Origin: CAZLIC01 sp964559535
Lineage (GTDB): Bacteria > Pseudomonadota > Alphaproteobacteria > Rhodobacterales > Rhodobacteraceae
NCBI GenBank assembly: GCA_964559535.1
Contig: CAZLIC010000005.1
Location: forward strand, 36,957 to 100,956
Length of the DNA: 64,000 nucleotides
Direction: 5' to 3'
Shown here: positions 48,086-57,010 of the stretch, in pieces
Layout of the letters: every line of letters begins with the position of its first letter
Numbering within the stretch: position 1 is the first letter of the stretch
Program-made: the position numbers and the translations under genes
The notes under the pieces: generated by a model
What the model saw: the letters and a program-made list of their open reading frames with translations, nothing else
Database searches by the model: none
What the model was told of the DNA's origin: nothing

Positions 48086-48595
48086 TCAGCTGGCGGACAG
48101 CGCAACCTTCATGTCCTTGACCTGATAGATCACCTCGCCGTCAGCCTCAACAATGCCGTCGGCCACGCCCATGGTCAGGCGGCGCGACTGGACGGCCTTG
48201 GTGAAGGTGACGTGATAGGTCAGCAGCTTGCGGTCGGGGCGGACCATGCCGGTCAGCTTGACCTCGCCCACGCCCAGCGCGTAGCCCCTGCCCTGCCAGC
48301 CGCGCCAGCCAAGGTTGAACCCGGTAAGCTGCCACAGCCCGTCAAGCCCCAGACAGCCGGGCATGATGGGGTTGCCGGGGAAATGGCATTCAAAGAACCA
48401 CAGGTCCGGCGTGATGTCGAATTCGGCGGTGACATGGCCCTTGCCATGTTCGCCCCCGTCGGCCGAGATGCCGGTGATGCGGTCCATCATCAGCATCGGC
48501 GGCAAGGGAAGCTGCGCGTTGCCCGGACCGAACAGTTCACCATTGGCGCAAGCAATCAGCGCGTCACGGTCGAATGTGTTCGGAAAATCCGCCAT
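48086..48595 (-). CDS. fabA: 3-hydroxydecanoyl-[acyl-carrier-protein] dehydratase
   Basis: The 169-aa bifunctional dehydratase/isomerase introduces the cis double bond at C10. The catalytic His is in FFECHFPGNPIMPGC (near residue 70) and the Asp in LGLDGLWQLTG (near 84). First gene of the fabA-fabB-fabI operon, divergent from irr over ~185 bp. Confidence 0.97.
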   Translation of the reverse strand: MADFPNTFDRDALIACANGELFGPGNAQLPLPPMLMMDRITGISADGGEHGKGHVTAEFDITPDLWFFECHFPGNPIMPGCLGLDGLWQLTGFNLGWRGWQGRGYALGVGEVKLTGMVRPDRKLLTYHVTFTKAVQSRRLTMGVADGIVEADGEVIYQVKDMKVALSAS

Positions 48596-48728
48596 CTGGT
48601 CTTGCCCTTTTGCCCACCGGCCGGTGTCGCGGCCTGTGTCCAGCCTGTTCACCGGTCTGAAACCTGCTGTAACACCCGGCCTTGCGGCATGACAAGGGAT
48701 GCGCGCGGCATGCCACACCCGCGGGGCG

Positions 48729-48758
48729 TTGAAATATGGGAAGCTTCTGTCCTATATT
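48729..48758 (+). promoter_or_regulatory. Sigma70-type promoter of irr
   Basis: TTGAAA (48729..48734) and TATATT (48753..48758), separated by 18 bp, lie just upstream of the irr start at 48781, so the leader would be about 15 bases. Strong match to the -35/-10 consensus for an alphaproteobacterium. Confidence 0.65.
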
Positions 48759-48780
48759 CGCATGCATCGAAGGCAGCAGG

Positions 48781-49212
48781 ATGACGCAGCGCGTGATCGA
48801 CGATCTGGCGACCCATCGGGGCACGGCATGGCTGGCCAAGGCCGGGCTGCGTCCGACGCGGCAACGGCTGATGCTGGCTGCGCTGCTGGTGGGCGACGGC
48901 GAGAACCGGCATGTCACGGCCGAAAGCCTGTATGCACTGGCTGCCCGGACGGGCGAAGGGGTAAGCCTTGCCACCGTCTACAACACGCTGCGCGCCTTCT
49001 GTGAGGCGGGTCTGATGAACGAGGTGGTGGTGGACGGGTCGAAAAGCTATTTCGACACCCGGATGGATGACCACCCGCATTACTATTGGGAAGATACCGC
49101 CACGCTGACCGATGCCCCGGCCGAAGAGCTGCAGCTGGCGCGCCTGCCCACCGCACCGGCGGGAACCGAGATCAGCCGCGTGGATGTGGTGATCCGCCTG
49201 CGTCGGGTGTAG
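48781..49212 (+). CDS. irr: Iron response regulator Irr (Fur family)
   Basis: The 143-aa protein has a Fur-type winged helix (LAKAGLRPTRQRLMLAALLV, GVSLATVYNTLRAFCEAGLM) and a short dimerisation domain with the Irr histidine region (MDDHPHYYWEDTATLTD). Irr represses or activates iron/haem genes under low iron and is degraded with haem. The fab-irr neighbourhood is typical of Rhodobacterales. ATG at 48781 follows GCAGG. Confidence 0.93.
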   Translation: MTQRVIDDLATHRGTAWLAKAGLRPTRQRLMLAALLVGDGENRHVTAESLYALAARTGEGVSLATVYNTLRAFCEAGLMNEVVVDGSKSYFDTRMDDHPHYYWEDTATLTDAPAEELQLARLPTAPAGTEISRVDVVIRLRRV

Positions 49213-49282
49213 GCCCAGGGCAGTCGACAGGCGTTCCGTGATCTGGGGCCCGACGCCGCCCCGACCGGAAAGGACCACCCGC

Positions 49283-50086
49283 ATGCTCATCCGCTTTGGA
49301 TACGAGATCGGCATTTCCTGCCAGCAGCCCACGCCGCTGTTGTGCCTGCTGTCGCCGCGGCCCGAGCTTGCCCTGCGGCTGGTGGGGCAGGAGACGTTCG
49401 CCACCTTTCCGCCGGTGCCCCTGGCCGTGTTTCCCGACAGCTTTGGCAACACCTGCCGCAGTCTGGTGGCCCCGACCGGTGGCATCACCCTGCGCGGCAA
49501 CGGCATGATCCGGAATGACGGCCTGCCGGACCCGCAGGTCTGGGGCGCACCCGAGATGCGGCTGCACGAATTGCCGATCGATGCGCTGCAATTTCTGAAC
49601 GCCAGCCGCTATTGCGAGAGTGACCTACTGTCGGCCTTCGCCTGGCAGCAGTTCGGGTCCACGCCAAACGGGTGGGCCCGGGTGCAGGCGATCTGTGACT
49701 GGGTGCACCGGCATATCCGCTTCGACTACATGCAGGCCGACGCGAACCGCACCGCGATGGGGTCCTGGCAGCAGGGCGTGGGTGTGTGCCGTGACTATGC
49801 GCACCTGATGGTGGCGCTGGTGCGGGCAATGAGCATTCCGGCGCGCTATGTGAACGGATACCTGCCCGACATCGGCGTTCCGGTGACCGGGCCAATGGAT
49901 TTCTGCGCCTGGGTCGAGGTGTATCTGGGCGGGGCGTGGCACACCTTTGACCCGCGCAACAATGTGCGGCGGATCGGTCGCTTTGTGGTGTCGCACGGGC
50001 GCGATGCGGCGGATGTGTCGCTGGTGCAGACCTTCGGGCCGCATACTCTGACGTCTTTCAGCGTGGTCTGTGAGGAGACGGCGTGA
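49283..50086 (+). CDS. Transglutaminase-like family protein
   Basis: The 267-aa protein has a bacterial transglutaminase-like domain. The catalytic Cys is in QGVGVCRDYAHLMVAL (near residue 170), His and Asp in GGAWHTFDPRNN (near 215). The N-terminal ~90 residues form a beta domain (IRFGYEIGISCQQPTPLLCL). It probably acts as a cysteine protease or amidase; substrate unknown. ATG at 49283 follows GGAAAGGA. Confidence 0.88.
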   Translation: MLIRFGYEIGISCQQPTPLLCLLSPRPELALRLVGQETFATFPPVPLAVFPDSFGNTCRSLVAPTGGITLRGNGMIRNDGLPDPQVWGAPEMRLHELPIDALQFLNASRYCESDLLSAFAWQQFGSTPNGWARVQAICDWVHRHIRFDYMQADANRTAMGSWQQGVGVCRDYAHLMVALVRAMSIPARYVNGYLPDIGVPVTGPMDFCAWVEVYLGGAWHTFDPRNNVRRIGRFVVSHGRDAADVSLVQTFGPHTLTSFSVVCEETA

Positions 50087-50107
50087 GCGGTTCGCCCGGC
50101 CTTGCGG

Positions 50108-50344
50108 TCAGAATGCCTTGAACGTCATCGTCGTCAGCGTGCGCTGGATGCCCGCAATGTCGAACAGCCGTTCCGACAGCCAGCGCCCCACGTCCTGGTC
50201 GGCGGGGATATAGACCTTGGCGATCAGGTCGTACTCGCCGCTGGTCGAGTACAGTTCGCTTACCACCTCGCGGTCCCAGATGGCATCGGCAACGTCATAG
50301 GTCTTGCCGGGCGCGCAGCGGAACTGGACGAAGACGCAGATCAT
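50108..50344 (-). CDS. Stand-alone Lrp/AsnC ligand-binding (RAM) domain protein
   Basis: The 78-aa protein matches the RAM domain of Lrp/AsnC regulators without the DNA-binding part: MICVFVQFRCAPGKTYDVAD, VVSELYSTSGEYDLIAKVYI, FDIAGIQRTLTTMTF. Single-domain versions form oligomers and may bind small molecules or modulate partner regulators. Confidence 0.88.
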   Translation of the reverse strand: MICVFVQFRCAPGKTYDVADAIWDREVVSELYSTSGEYDLIAKVYIPADQDVGRWLSERLFDIAGIQRTLTTMTFKAF

Positions 50345-50418
50345 GCGGGGCCTCCTTGTGCTGGCCAAGGTTTAGGGCAGAACCTGCCTGGATGCCAGCA
50401 CCGGAAGCCCCGACAGGA

Positions 50419-50751
50419 TCAGGGCTGATAGTAGTAGTCGCCGATCTCGCAGACGTTCACGTTCGCCCGCGTCAGTTCCACGCCGTTGTCGAAGATCGCG
50501 CGGAAGTCGAACATGCAGTAGCCCTTGGAATTGTCGAAGTTCAGCACCATCGAGGAACCGTTCGGCAACACGCTGGACCCCATCACGTCGCTACCCCACT
50601 TCGTGGCGCCCGAGTTGGTGGAGTAGAAGCGGTAGAGTGTGAGGCCCGTGTCGTTGTGAATGCGGACCTTCATGTGGTCGGCATGGGCAGGAGCGACCGC
50701 AGCAAGGAAGGCAAGGGCGGTTGCGGCAAGGCTGGACTGGAAGCGCATCAT
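50419..50751 (-). CDS. Secreted hypothetical protein
   Basis: The 110-aa protein has a Sec signal peptide (LAATALAFLAAVAPAHADH) and a small beta domain (MKVRIHNDTGLTLYRFYSTN, VLNFDNSKGYCMFDFRAIFD, VNVCEIGDYYYQP) with two cysteines. Resembles small periplasmic Rhodobacterales proteins; function unknown. Start at 50751 or the adjacent ATG at 50748. Confidence 0.8.
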   Translation of the reverse strand: MMRFQSSLAATALAFLAAVAPAHADHMKVRIHNDTGLTLYRFYSTNSGATKWGSDVMGSSVLPNGSSMVLNFDNSKGYCMFDFRAIFDNGVELTRANVNVCEIGDYYYQP

Positions 50752-50906
50752 GCAAGTCTCTCAATAGGATCACGCCAGATAGCGTGAATACACGTTTGCG
50801 CGATCTAGATCTGGTTGCAACAGGGTAATGTGGGCAGATTGCCACATTCGTTGCCGCAGTGCAGCGGGTTTGTCCTTGCGGAAAGTGTCGCGACAGGCCA
50901 AAAGAT

Positions 50907-50923
50907 GCGCAACAATATTGCGC
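50907..50923. promoter_or_regulatory. Palindrome upstream of ethylmalonyl-CoA mutase
   Basis: GCGCAA and TTGCGC lie 5 bases apart, ~36 bp before the ecm start codon. TTGC/GCAA half-sites recall operators of short-chain fatty acid regulators in this group, but the regulator is not identified here. The 207-bp gap between the secreted protein and ecm has no other clear element. Confidence 0.45.
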
Positions 50924-50958
50924 GGCCGACTCGCCGCCCGACCTGCACGAGGACGACG

Positions 50959-52917
50959 ATGACCAAGGAAGCGCCCTGGCTGTTCCGCACCTATGCCGGC
51001 CACTCGACGGCGGCCAAATCGAACGCGCTTTACCGCACGAATCTGGCCAAGGGACAGACCGGCCTGTCGGTGGCCTTCGATCTGCCCACGCAGACCGGCT
51101 ATGACAGCGACCACGAACTGGCCCGCGGCGAGGTGGGCAAGGTGGGTGTGCCCGTCTGCCATCTGGGCGACATGCGCACGCTGTTCGACGCGATCCCGCT
51201 GGAGCAGATGAACACCAGCATGACGATCAACGCCACCGCGCCCTGGCTTCTGGCGCTGTACATCGCGGTGGCCGAGGAACAGGGCGCCGACGTGTCGAAG
51301 CTGCAGGGCACCGTGCAGAACGACATCATCAAGGAATACCTGTCGCGCGGCACCTACATCTGCCCGCCCAAGCCCAGCCTGCGGATGATCACCGACGTGG
51401 CCGCCTACACCGCCAAGGCACTGCCCAAGTGGAACCCGATGAATGTGTGTTCCTATCACCTGCAAGAGGCAGGAGCGACGCCCGAGCAGGAACTGGCCTT
51501 CGCGCTGGCCACAGCCTGCGCCGTGCTGGATGATCTGAAAGTGAAAGTTTCTGCCGAAAACTTCCCCGCGATGGCAGGCCGGATATCGTTTTTCGTCAAT
51601 GCGGGCATCCGGTTTGTCACCGAGTTGTGCAAGATGCGCGCCTTTACCGAACTGTGGGACGAGATCTGCCTGACGCGTTATGGCGTGGCGGATGAACGGT
51701 TCCGCCGCTTCCGCTATGGCGTGCAGGTGAACAGCCTGGGCCTGACCGAACAGCAGCCCGAGAACAACGTCTACCGCATCTTGCTGGAGATGCTGGCGGT
51801 GACGCTGTCGAAGAACGCCCGCGCCCGCGCCGTGCAGCTGCCCGCCTGGAACGAGGCGCTGGGGCTGCCACGGCCGTGGGACCAGCAGTGGTCGTTGCGG
51901 ATGCAGCAGGTGCTGGCCTACGAGACCGACCTTCTGGAATACGGCGACCTGTTCGACGGCAATCCGGTGGTGGCGGCGAAGGTGAACGCACTGAAGGACG
52001 GCGCACGGCAGGAACTGGAAGCGATCGACGCGATGGGCGGGGCGGTCGCGGCGATCGAGTACATGAAGGGGCGGCTGGTCGAGAGCAACTCGGAACGCCT
52101 GGCACGGATCGAGAGCGGGGCGACGGTGGTGGTGGGGGTGAACCGGTTCACCACCACGGAACCCTCGCCGCTGACGGGCGGCGAAGAGGCGATCATGGTT
52201 GTGGACCCCGCGATGGAGGCCGAGCAGATCCGGCGGTTGGCCGACTGGCGCGCCGGGCGCGACGAGGCGGCGGTGCAGCGCGCGCTGGAGGCCCTGCGGC
52301 AGGCCTGCGCCACGGGCGAGAACGTGATGCCCGCGTCCATTGCCGCGGCCAAGGCCGGGGCCACCACGGGCGAATGGGGCGGCGTGGTGCGGGCGGCCTT
52401 CGGCCAGTACCGCGCGCCCACCGGCGTGTCGCGCGCGCCGTCAAACCGGACCGAGGGTCTGGAGCCGATCCGCGACGAGGTGGCGCGGGTGGCGGCCCGG
52501 CTGGGGCGGCCGCTGAAATTCCTGGTGGGAAAACCGGGACTTGACGGGCACTCGAACGGTGCCGAGCAGATTGCGGCCCGGGCGCGCGACTGCGGCATGG
52601 ACATCACCTATGAAGGCATCCGCCTGACCCCGGCCGAAATCGTGGCGGCCGCGGCGGAACAGAAGGCGCATGTGGTGGGGCTGTCGATCCTGTCGGGGTC
52701 GCATGTTCCGCTGGTGACCGAGACGGTGGAACGCATGCGGGCGGCGGGGCTGGGCCATGTGCCGCTGATTGTGGGCGGGATCATCCCCGAGGACGATGCG
52801 GCGCGGCTGCGGGCCCTGGGGGTGGCGGCAGTCTATACGCCCAAGGATTTCGAGCTGAACCGCATCATGCAAGACATTGTGCGGCTGGCCGACCCGGAAG
52901 CCGTGGCCGCGGAATAG
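50959..52917 (+). CDS. ecm: (2R)-ethylmalonyl-CoA mutase
   Basis: The 652-aa B12-dependent mutase converts ethylmalonyl-CoA to methylsuccinyl-CoA in the ethylmalonyl-CoA pathway for acetyl-CoA assimilation. The TIM-barrel part begins PWLFRTYAGHSTAAKSNALY, GLSVAFDLPTQTGYDSDHEL, and has QNDIIKEYLSRGTYICPP. The cobalamin domain near the C-terminus carries the base-off motif (VGKPGLDGHSNGAEQIA, D-x-H-x-x-G) and GLSILSGSH, VGGIIP. Length and R-T-Y-A-G-H-S-T match Ecm/MeaA more than methylmalonyl-CoA mutase. ATG 50959 follows GAGGA. Confidence 0.9.
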   Translation: MTKEAPWLFRTYAGHSTAAKSNALYRTNLAKGQTGLSVAFDLPTQTGYDSDHELARGEVGKVGVPVCHLGDMRTLFDAIPLEQMNTSMTINATAPWLLALYIAVAEEQGADVSKLQGTVQNDIIKEYLSRGTYICPPKPSLRMITDVAAYTAKALPKWNPMNVCSYHLQEAGATPEQELAFALATACAVLDDLKVKVSAENFPAMAGRISFFVNAGIRFVTELCKMRAFTELWDEICLTRYGVADERFRRFRYGVQVNSLGLTEQQPENNVYRILLEMLAVTLSKNARARAVQLPAWNEALGLPRPWDQQWSLRMQQVLAYETDLLEYGDLFDGNPVVAAKVNALKDGARQELEAIDAMGGAVAAIEYMKGRLVESNSERLARIESGATVVVGVNRFTTTEPSPLTGGEEAIMVVDPAMEAEQIRRLADWRAGRDEAAVQRALEALRQACATGENVMPASIAAAKAGATTGEWGGVVRAAFGQYRAPTGVSRAPSNRTEGLEPIRDEVARVAARLGRPLKFLVGKPGLDGHSNGAEQIAARARDCGMDITYEGIRLTPAEIVAAAAEQKAHVVGLSILSGSHVPLVTETVERMRAAGLGHVPLIVGGIIPEDDAARLRALGVAAVYTPKDFELNRIMQDIVRLADPEAVAAE

Positions 52918-52922
52918 GCCCC

Positions 52923-53123
52923 CTACCCCGCGGCGGGCCGCGTTCGCGCCAGCGCCAGCGCCGCCTGAATGACCGCTGCCGACCCGATGTGGTTCATCAG
53001 GATCAGCACCAGCCGGGCGTTCAGCGCGTGGCTTTCGGCTTCGGTCAGCCCGTCATGCGCGGCCATCAGGGCCGCATAGGTGGCATCGGGGGTTTCCAGG
53101 TTCGGCGTGGTGACAAGGCTCAT
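52923..53123 (-). CDS. DUF2783 family protein
   Basis: The 66-aa protein (LETPDATYAALMAAHDGLTE, SHALNARLVLILMNHIGSAA) matches DUF2783, regularly encoded behind the FAD monooxygenase of this cluster. The ATG of this gene overlaps the monooxygenase stop (53120..53123). Function unknown; perhaps a small accessory subunit. Confidence 0.82.
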   Translation of the reverse strand: MSLVTTPNLETPDATYAALMAAHDGLTEAESHALNARLVLILMNHIGSAAVIQAALALARTRPAAG

Positions 53124-54670
53124 GTCCGGTCCTCCCAGATGGCTTGCTCGGCGGCCGCGATGGCCGCAGGCGTGGCGGTCTGCCAGCGGGCGGCAACGAT
53201 CTGGTCGGGGCGGATCAGGTACAGCGCGGCGGGCGCGGCGCCAAGATAGCGGTTCTGCAACGCGGGCGTCACGTCAAGGCCAAGGGTCCGCAAGCCCGCA
53301 ACTTCGGGCGCGGGCTGGCCGACGGCGACCAACACGGGCACCCGCCCCAGCGCGTCGATCAGCCAGCCATCGGTCAGCGGCGCGTCGGGCGCAACCGTAC
53401 CGGGGCGGCTGGGCCGGGGCAGCGCAGGATCGTCGGGGCCGGACAGCGGGTAGGTGCAGGGCACCGACAGGCGGCCCGAGTTCACCAGCGGTCGGGCGAA
53501 GGGAGAGCTGGCAGCAAGCGACAGGACGGCGTCGCGGAACAGCCGCTCGGCCCCCGGGGCGGGCGACATGAAGCGGGTGGTGCGGGATGAGTTCAGGATA
53601 TTCTCATCCGCACCGTGCTGTCGTTCGCGGTCGTAGGCGTTGAGGATCGCCGGGTCGTGGCCCTTGGCAACGGCCGCCAGCCGCCAGCCCAGCGCATCGA
53701 CATCCTGCAGCCCGCCGTTGCCGCCCCGCGCACCGAACGGCGAGACGATATGGGCGCTGTCGCCGCAGAAGATGACGGGGCCATGGACGAACTGCGCAAG
53801 TCGGCGACACTGGAAGGTGTAGACCGAGACCCAGTCCACCTTGAAGTTGCCGTGGCCCAGCGCCCTGGCGATGCGGGGAACAACCCGGTCCAACTGACGC
53901 TCGGCCTCGGGGTCCGCATCCCAGCCCAGTTGCAGGTCGATGCGGTATATGTTGTCGGGCTGCTTGTGCAGAAGCGCCGACTGGCCGGGGTGGAACTCGG
54001 GCTCGAACCAGAAACGCCGTTCGGCCGGAAAATCCGACTGCATCACGATGTCGGCGATCAGGAAGCGTTCCTCGAACAGCTCGCCGTCGAAATCCAGACC
54101 CATCCGGGTACGGATGTCGCTGCGCGCGCCGTCGCAGGCCACCAGGTGGTCGGTTTCCAGCCGGTAGGACCCGTCCGGCGTTTCGACGGTCAGCGTGACG
54201 TGGCCGGTCCGGTCCAGCGCCGTGACCTTGTTCTTCCAGCGCAGGTCGATCAGGCCGGGGAAGTCCTGCGCGCGGGAAACGAGGTACTCTTCGACATAGT
54301 ACTGCTGCAGGTTCACGAAGGCGGGCATCTTGTGGCCCGGGTCCGGCTGCAGGTCGAAGTTCCAGATTTCCCTTTCGCGGTGCAGGGTGCGACCGACCTT
54401 CCAGACCACCCCCTTGTCCACGCATTTCCGGCCCACACCAAGGCGGTCAAGGATTTCCAGGCTGCGCTTGGACCAGCAGATGGCGCGAGAGCCGACCGAG
54501 ACGACGTTGTTGTCGTCCAGCACTACCGAGGGCACCCCGTACTGCGCAAGGTCGATGGCCAGCGCCAGGCCGATGGGGCCTGCGCCGACGATGACGACCT
54601 TGTGGCGCGGCTCGGGCGCGGTCAGGCCGGGGGGCGGAGTGTAGGGAAAGGGGCGATAGTCGTAGGCCAT
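53120..54670 (-). CDS. FAD-dependent aromatic monooxygenase
   Basis: The 516-aa flavoprotein hydroxylase is of the PheA/TfdB/MhpA type. FAD fingerprints are VVIVGAGPIGLALAIDLAQY (GxGxxG, near residue 30), LVACDGARSDIRTRMG (DG motif) and VIFCGDSAHIVSPFGARGGN (GD motif, near 300). A thioredoxin-like C-terminal domain ends the protein. In this operon, with homogentisate genes, it probably hydroxylates an aromatic precursor; the substrate is not established. Confidence 0.88.
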   Translation of the reverse strand: MAYDYRPFPYTPPPGLTAPEPRHKVVIVGAGPIGLALAIDLAQYGVPSVVLDDNNVVSVGSRAICWSKRSLEILDRLGVGRKCVDKGVVWKVGRTLHREREIWNFDLQPDPGHKMPAFVNLQQYYVEEYLVSRAQDFPGLIDLRWKNKVTALDRTGHVTLTVETPDGSYRLETDHLVACDGARSDIRTRMGLDFDGELFEERFLIADIVMQSDFPAERRFWFEPEFHPGQSALLHKQPDNIYRIDLQLGWDADPEAERQLDRVVPRIARALGHGNFKVDWVSVYTFQCRRLAQFVHGPVIFCGDSAHIVSPFGARGGNGGLQDVDALGWRLAAVAKGHDPAILNAYDRERQHGADENILNSSRTTRFMSPAPGAERLFRDAVLSLAASSPFARPLVNSGRLSVPCTYPLSGPDDPALPRPSRPGTVAPDAPLTDGWLIDALGRVPVLVAVGQPAPEVAGLRTLGLDVTPALQNRYLGAAPAALYLIRPDQIVAARWQTATPAAIAAAEQAIWEDRT

Positions 54671-54673
54671 GGC

Positions 54674-55624
54674 TTACCCCTGCAGCGCCGCCCACATGTC
54701 CAGATCACGCCGGGCGGTCCAGATGCGGGGGTGATGGATGCCGCGGGCCTCGTCATAGGCGCGGGCCACGTTGAAGGGCAGGCAGTGTTCATAGATCGCG
54801 TAGTCGCGAAACTTCGGGTCGCAGGCGGTGCGGCAGGCGTCCCACGCCTCTTTCAGGGTGCCGTTGCGGGCGGCGACGCGGGCGACGGGTTTGTAGGTGC
54901 TGTCGACAAAGTCCTTGGTGCGGTCCAGCGCGGCATTCACCGCATCGGATCCGATCACGGCATCGCCCCGGCCGGGCGCGATGGCGTCAAGCTCGAAGCC
55001 GCGGATCGCCTCCAGCGTGGCGCCCCAGTCGGCAAAGTGGCCGTCGCCGCAGTAGCAGGCCGAATGCGCCTCGACGATGTCGCCGGTGAACATCACACCC
55101 GCGTCGGGCACATGCACCACCGCGTCACCCGCCGTGTGGGCGCGGCCGACCTGCAGCAGGTCCACCCGCCGCTTGCCCAGCCAGACCGTCATCTTGCCGT
55201 TGAAGGTGGTGGTGGGCCAGGTCAGGCCCGGAATGCTTTCGTGCCCCTGGAACAGCCGGGGAAAGCGCTGGAACTCGCTGTCCCAATCCTCTTGCCCGCG
55301 TTCGGCCACCATGTTGCGCGCCGCCTCGGACATGATGACCTGCGGCGCGTGAAAGGCGCTGGCGCCCAGCACGCGGACGGCGTGGTAGTGGGTCAGCACC
55401 ACATGGCTGATCGGCTTGTCGGTGACGGTGCGGATGCAGTCGATCACCTTCTGCGCCAGCCGCGGCGTCGCCTGCGCCTCGACCACCATCACCGAGTCAT
55501 CGCCGATGATGACGCCACTGTTCGGGTCGCCCTCGGCGGTAAAGGCATACAGGCCCTCGCCGATTTCGGTAAAGCTGATCGTCTTGTCGCTCAGGTCGCC
55601 CTGCGATGCGAATGCCTTGGTCAT
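54674..55624 (-). CDS. MBL-fold metallo-hydrolase
   Basis: The 316-aa metallo-beta-lactamase-fold protein has the strand VIIGDDSVMVVEAQ, VVLTHYHAVRVLGASAF in place of the canonical H-x-H-x-D-H, HTAGDAVVHVPDAGVMFTGD, and a C-terminal helical domain. The D-H of the first motif is V-R, so the second metal site is altered. Co-operonic with fahA (1-bp gap) and the monooxygenase, so it may hydrolyse a ring-cleavage thioester or lactone. Confidence 0.85.
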   Translation of the reverse strand: MTKAFASQGDLSDKTISFTEIGEGLYAFTAEGDPNSGVIIGDDSVMVVEAQATPRLAQKVIDCIRTVTDKPISHVVLTHYHAVRVLGASAFHAPQVIMSEAARNMVAERGQEDWDSEFQRFPRLFQGHESIPGLTWPTTTFNGKMTVWLGKRRVDLLQVGRAHTAGDAVVHVPDAGVMFTGDIVEAHSACYCGDGHFADWGATLEAIRGFELDAIAPGRGDAVIGSDAVNAALDRTKDFVDSTYKPVARVAARNGTLKEAWDACRTACDPKFRDYAIYEHCLPFNVARAYDEARGIHHPRIWTARRDLDMWAALQG

Positions 55625-55625
55625 G

Positions 55626-56882
55626 TCAGGTCCTTGCATACGGGTTTTCGAGCGCGGGCAGCAGGGTGCCCGCACAGTCGCCAAAGCCGATGGTGTAGCC
55701 GTTGCCCGCGCAATGGCCGCGCAGCGTGATGGTGTCGCCGTCCTCGATGAAGCTGCGGGTGCCGCCGGGGATGGCGAGCGGCTCTTTGCCGCCCCAGGAC
55801 AGTTCCAGAAGCGACCCCCGGCTGTCCTTCGTGGGGCCACTGATGGTGCCCGACCCCAGCAGGTCGCCGGTGTTCATCGGGCAACCGCTGGTGGTGTGGT
55901 GCGCCAGTTGCTGGGCGGCCGAATAGTACATCTGGGCATAGCTGGTGCGCGCAATCACGGTTTCCGGGCCGCCCGCGGGGGCCAGCGTGACCGTCAGCGA
56001 AATGTCATAGAGCATTGGCCCGGGTTCATGCAGGTGCGGCAAGAGCGGCACTTCGCGCGGCGGGGTGGGTACCCGGAACGGCTCCAGCGCGGCCTTCATG
56101 ACGATCCAGGGGGAAATCGTTGTGGCGGTGGCCTTGGCCTGGAAGGGGCCCAACGGCTGGTATTCCCAGGCCTGAATGTCGCGCGCAGACCAGTCGTTCA
56201 GCAGGACATAGCCGAAGATCATCGCATCCGCCTCGGCCACCGTCACCGGGCCGTCGGATGCGGTGCCGACGATGGCGCCCATTTCCAGTTCCATGTCGAA
56301 CCGGCGCGATGGCTGGAACGACGGCACCGCGTGGTCCGGCCCCTTCACCTGCCCCCAGGGGCGGCGCACCGGCGTGCCCGACACCACCACCGAAGACGCG
56401 CGGCCGTTGTAGCCGATGGGAATGTGCAGCCAGTTCGGCGGCAGGGCGTTTTCCGGCCCGCGGAACATGCAGCCCACGTTGAAGGCGTGGTTCCGGCCCG
56501 CATAGAAGTCGGTGTATTCGCTGACGAGGAAGGGCATGTGCAGGGTCGCGTCGGCCATCGGCACAAGGTGCGCTTCGACCTCGGCCTGGTCCGCGGCGCC
56601 CTCGGACAGCAGTTCGGTCAGCCGCGCGCGCAGACTGGCCCAGACCTGCGGACCCGCCGCCATCACCTCGTTCCAGAACGGCACGTCCAGCAAGGGGCCG
56701 TCGCCCAGGGCCAGCAGCCCGCAGGCCTCCAGCGCCGCCACGTCCAGCACCCTGTCGCCGATGGCCACGCCGCAGCGCGGTTCCTCATCGGCCAGCGAAA
56801 ACACCCCGCAGGGCAGGTTGTTCAGCGGAAAGGCGCAGCCCGTTACATTGGCGCTTTCCACCCAAGACCGGATCAAACCCAA
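55626..56882 (-). CDS. fahA: Fumarylacetoacetase
   Basis: The 418-aa enzyme cleaves fumarylacetoacetate to fumarate and acetoacetate, the last step of tyrosine/homogentisate degradation. Typical segments are SANVTGCAFPLNNLPCGVF, SEYTDFYAGRNHAFNVGCMF, LPIGYNGRASSVVVSG (HIPIGYNGR), FDMELEMGAIVG and LNDWSARDIQAWEYQPLGPF. The TTG start at 56882 gives MGLIRSWVESAN, aligning with the usual M-x-L-x-x-SWV start. 128 bp separate it from hmgA. Confidence 0.95.
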   Translation of the reverse strand: MGLIRSWVESANVTGCAFPLNNLPCGVFSLADEEPRCGVAIGDRVLDVAALEACGLLALGDGPLLDVPFWNEVMAAGPQVWASLRARLTELLSEGAADQAEVEAHLVPMADATLHMPFLVSEYTDFYAGRNHAFNVGCMFRGPENALPPNWLHIPIGYNGRASSVVVSGTPVRRPWGQVKGPDHAVPSFQPSRRFDMELEMGAIVGTASDGPVTVAEADAMIFGYVLLNDWSARDIQAWEYQPLGPFQAKATATTISPWIVMKAALEPFRVPTPPREVPLLPHLHEPGPMLYDISLTVTLAPAGGPETVIARTSYAQMYYSAAQQLAHHTTSGCPMNTGDLLGSGTISGPTKDSRGSLLELSWGGKEPLAIPGGTRSFIEDGDTITLRGHCAGNGYTIGFGDCAGTLLPALENPYART

Positions 56883-57010
56883 AGCCCCACCCCCTCATCT
56901 TTGCCCAAGTACCCCGCGGGGGTCGTCCATTGAGTCCGCATTGGTCCGATGGCCAATGGACGACGGGGCGCGAAGTCCCCGGTCCACCGGCCGTGCTGTC
57001 GCACCAGCCG

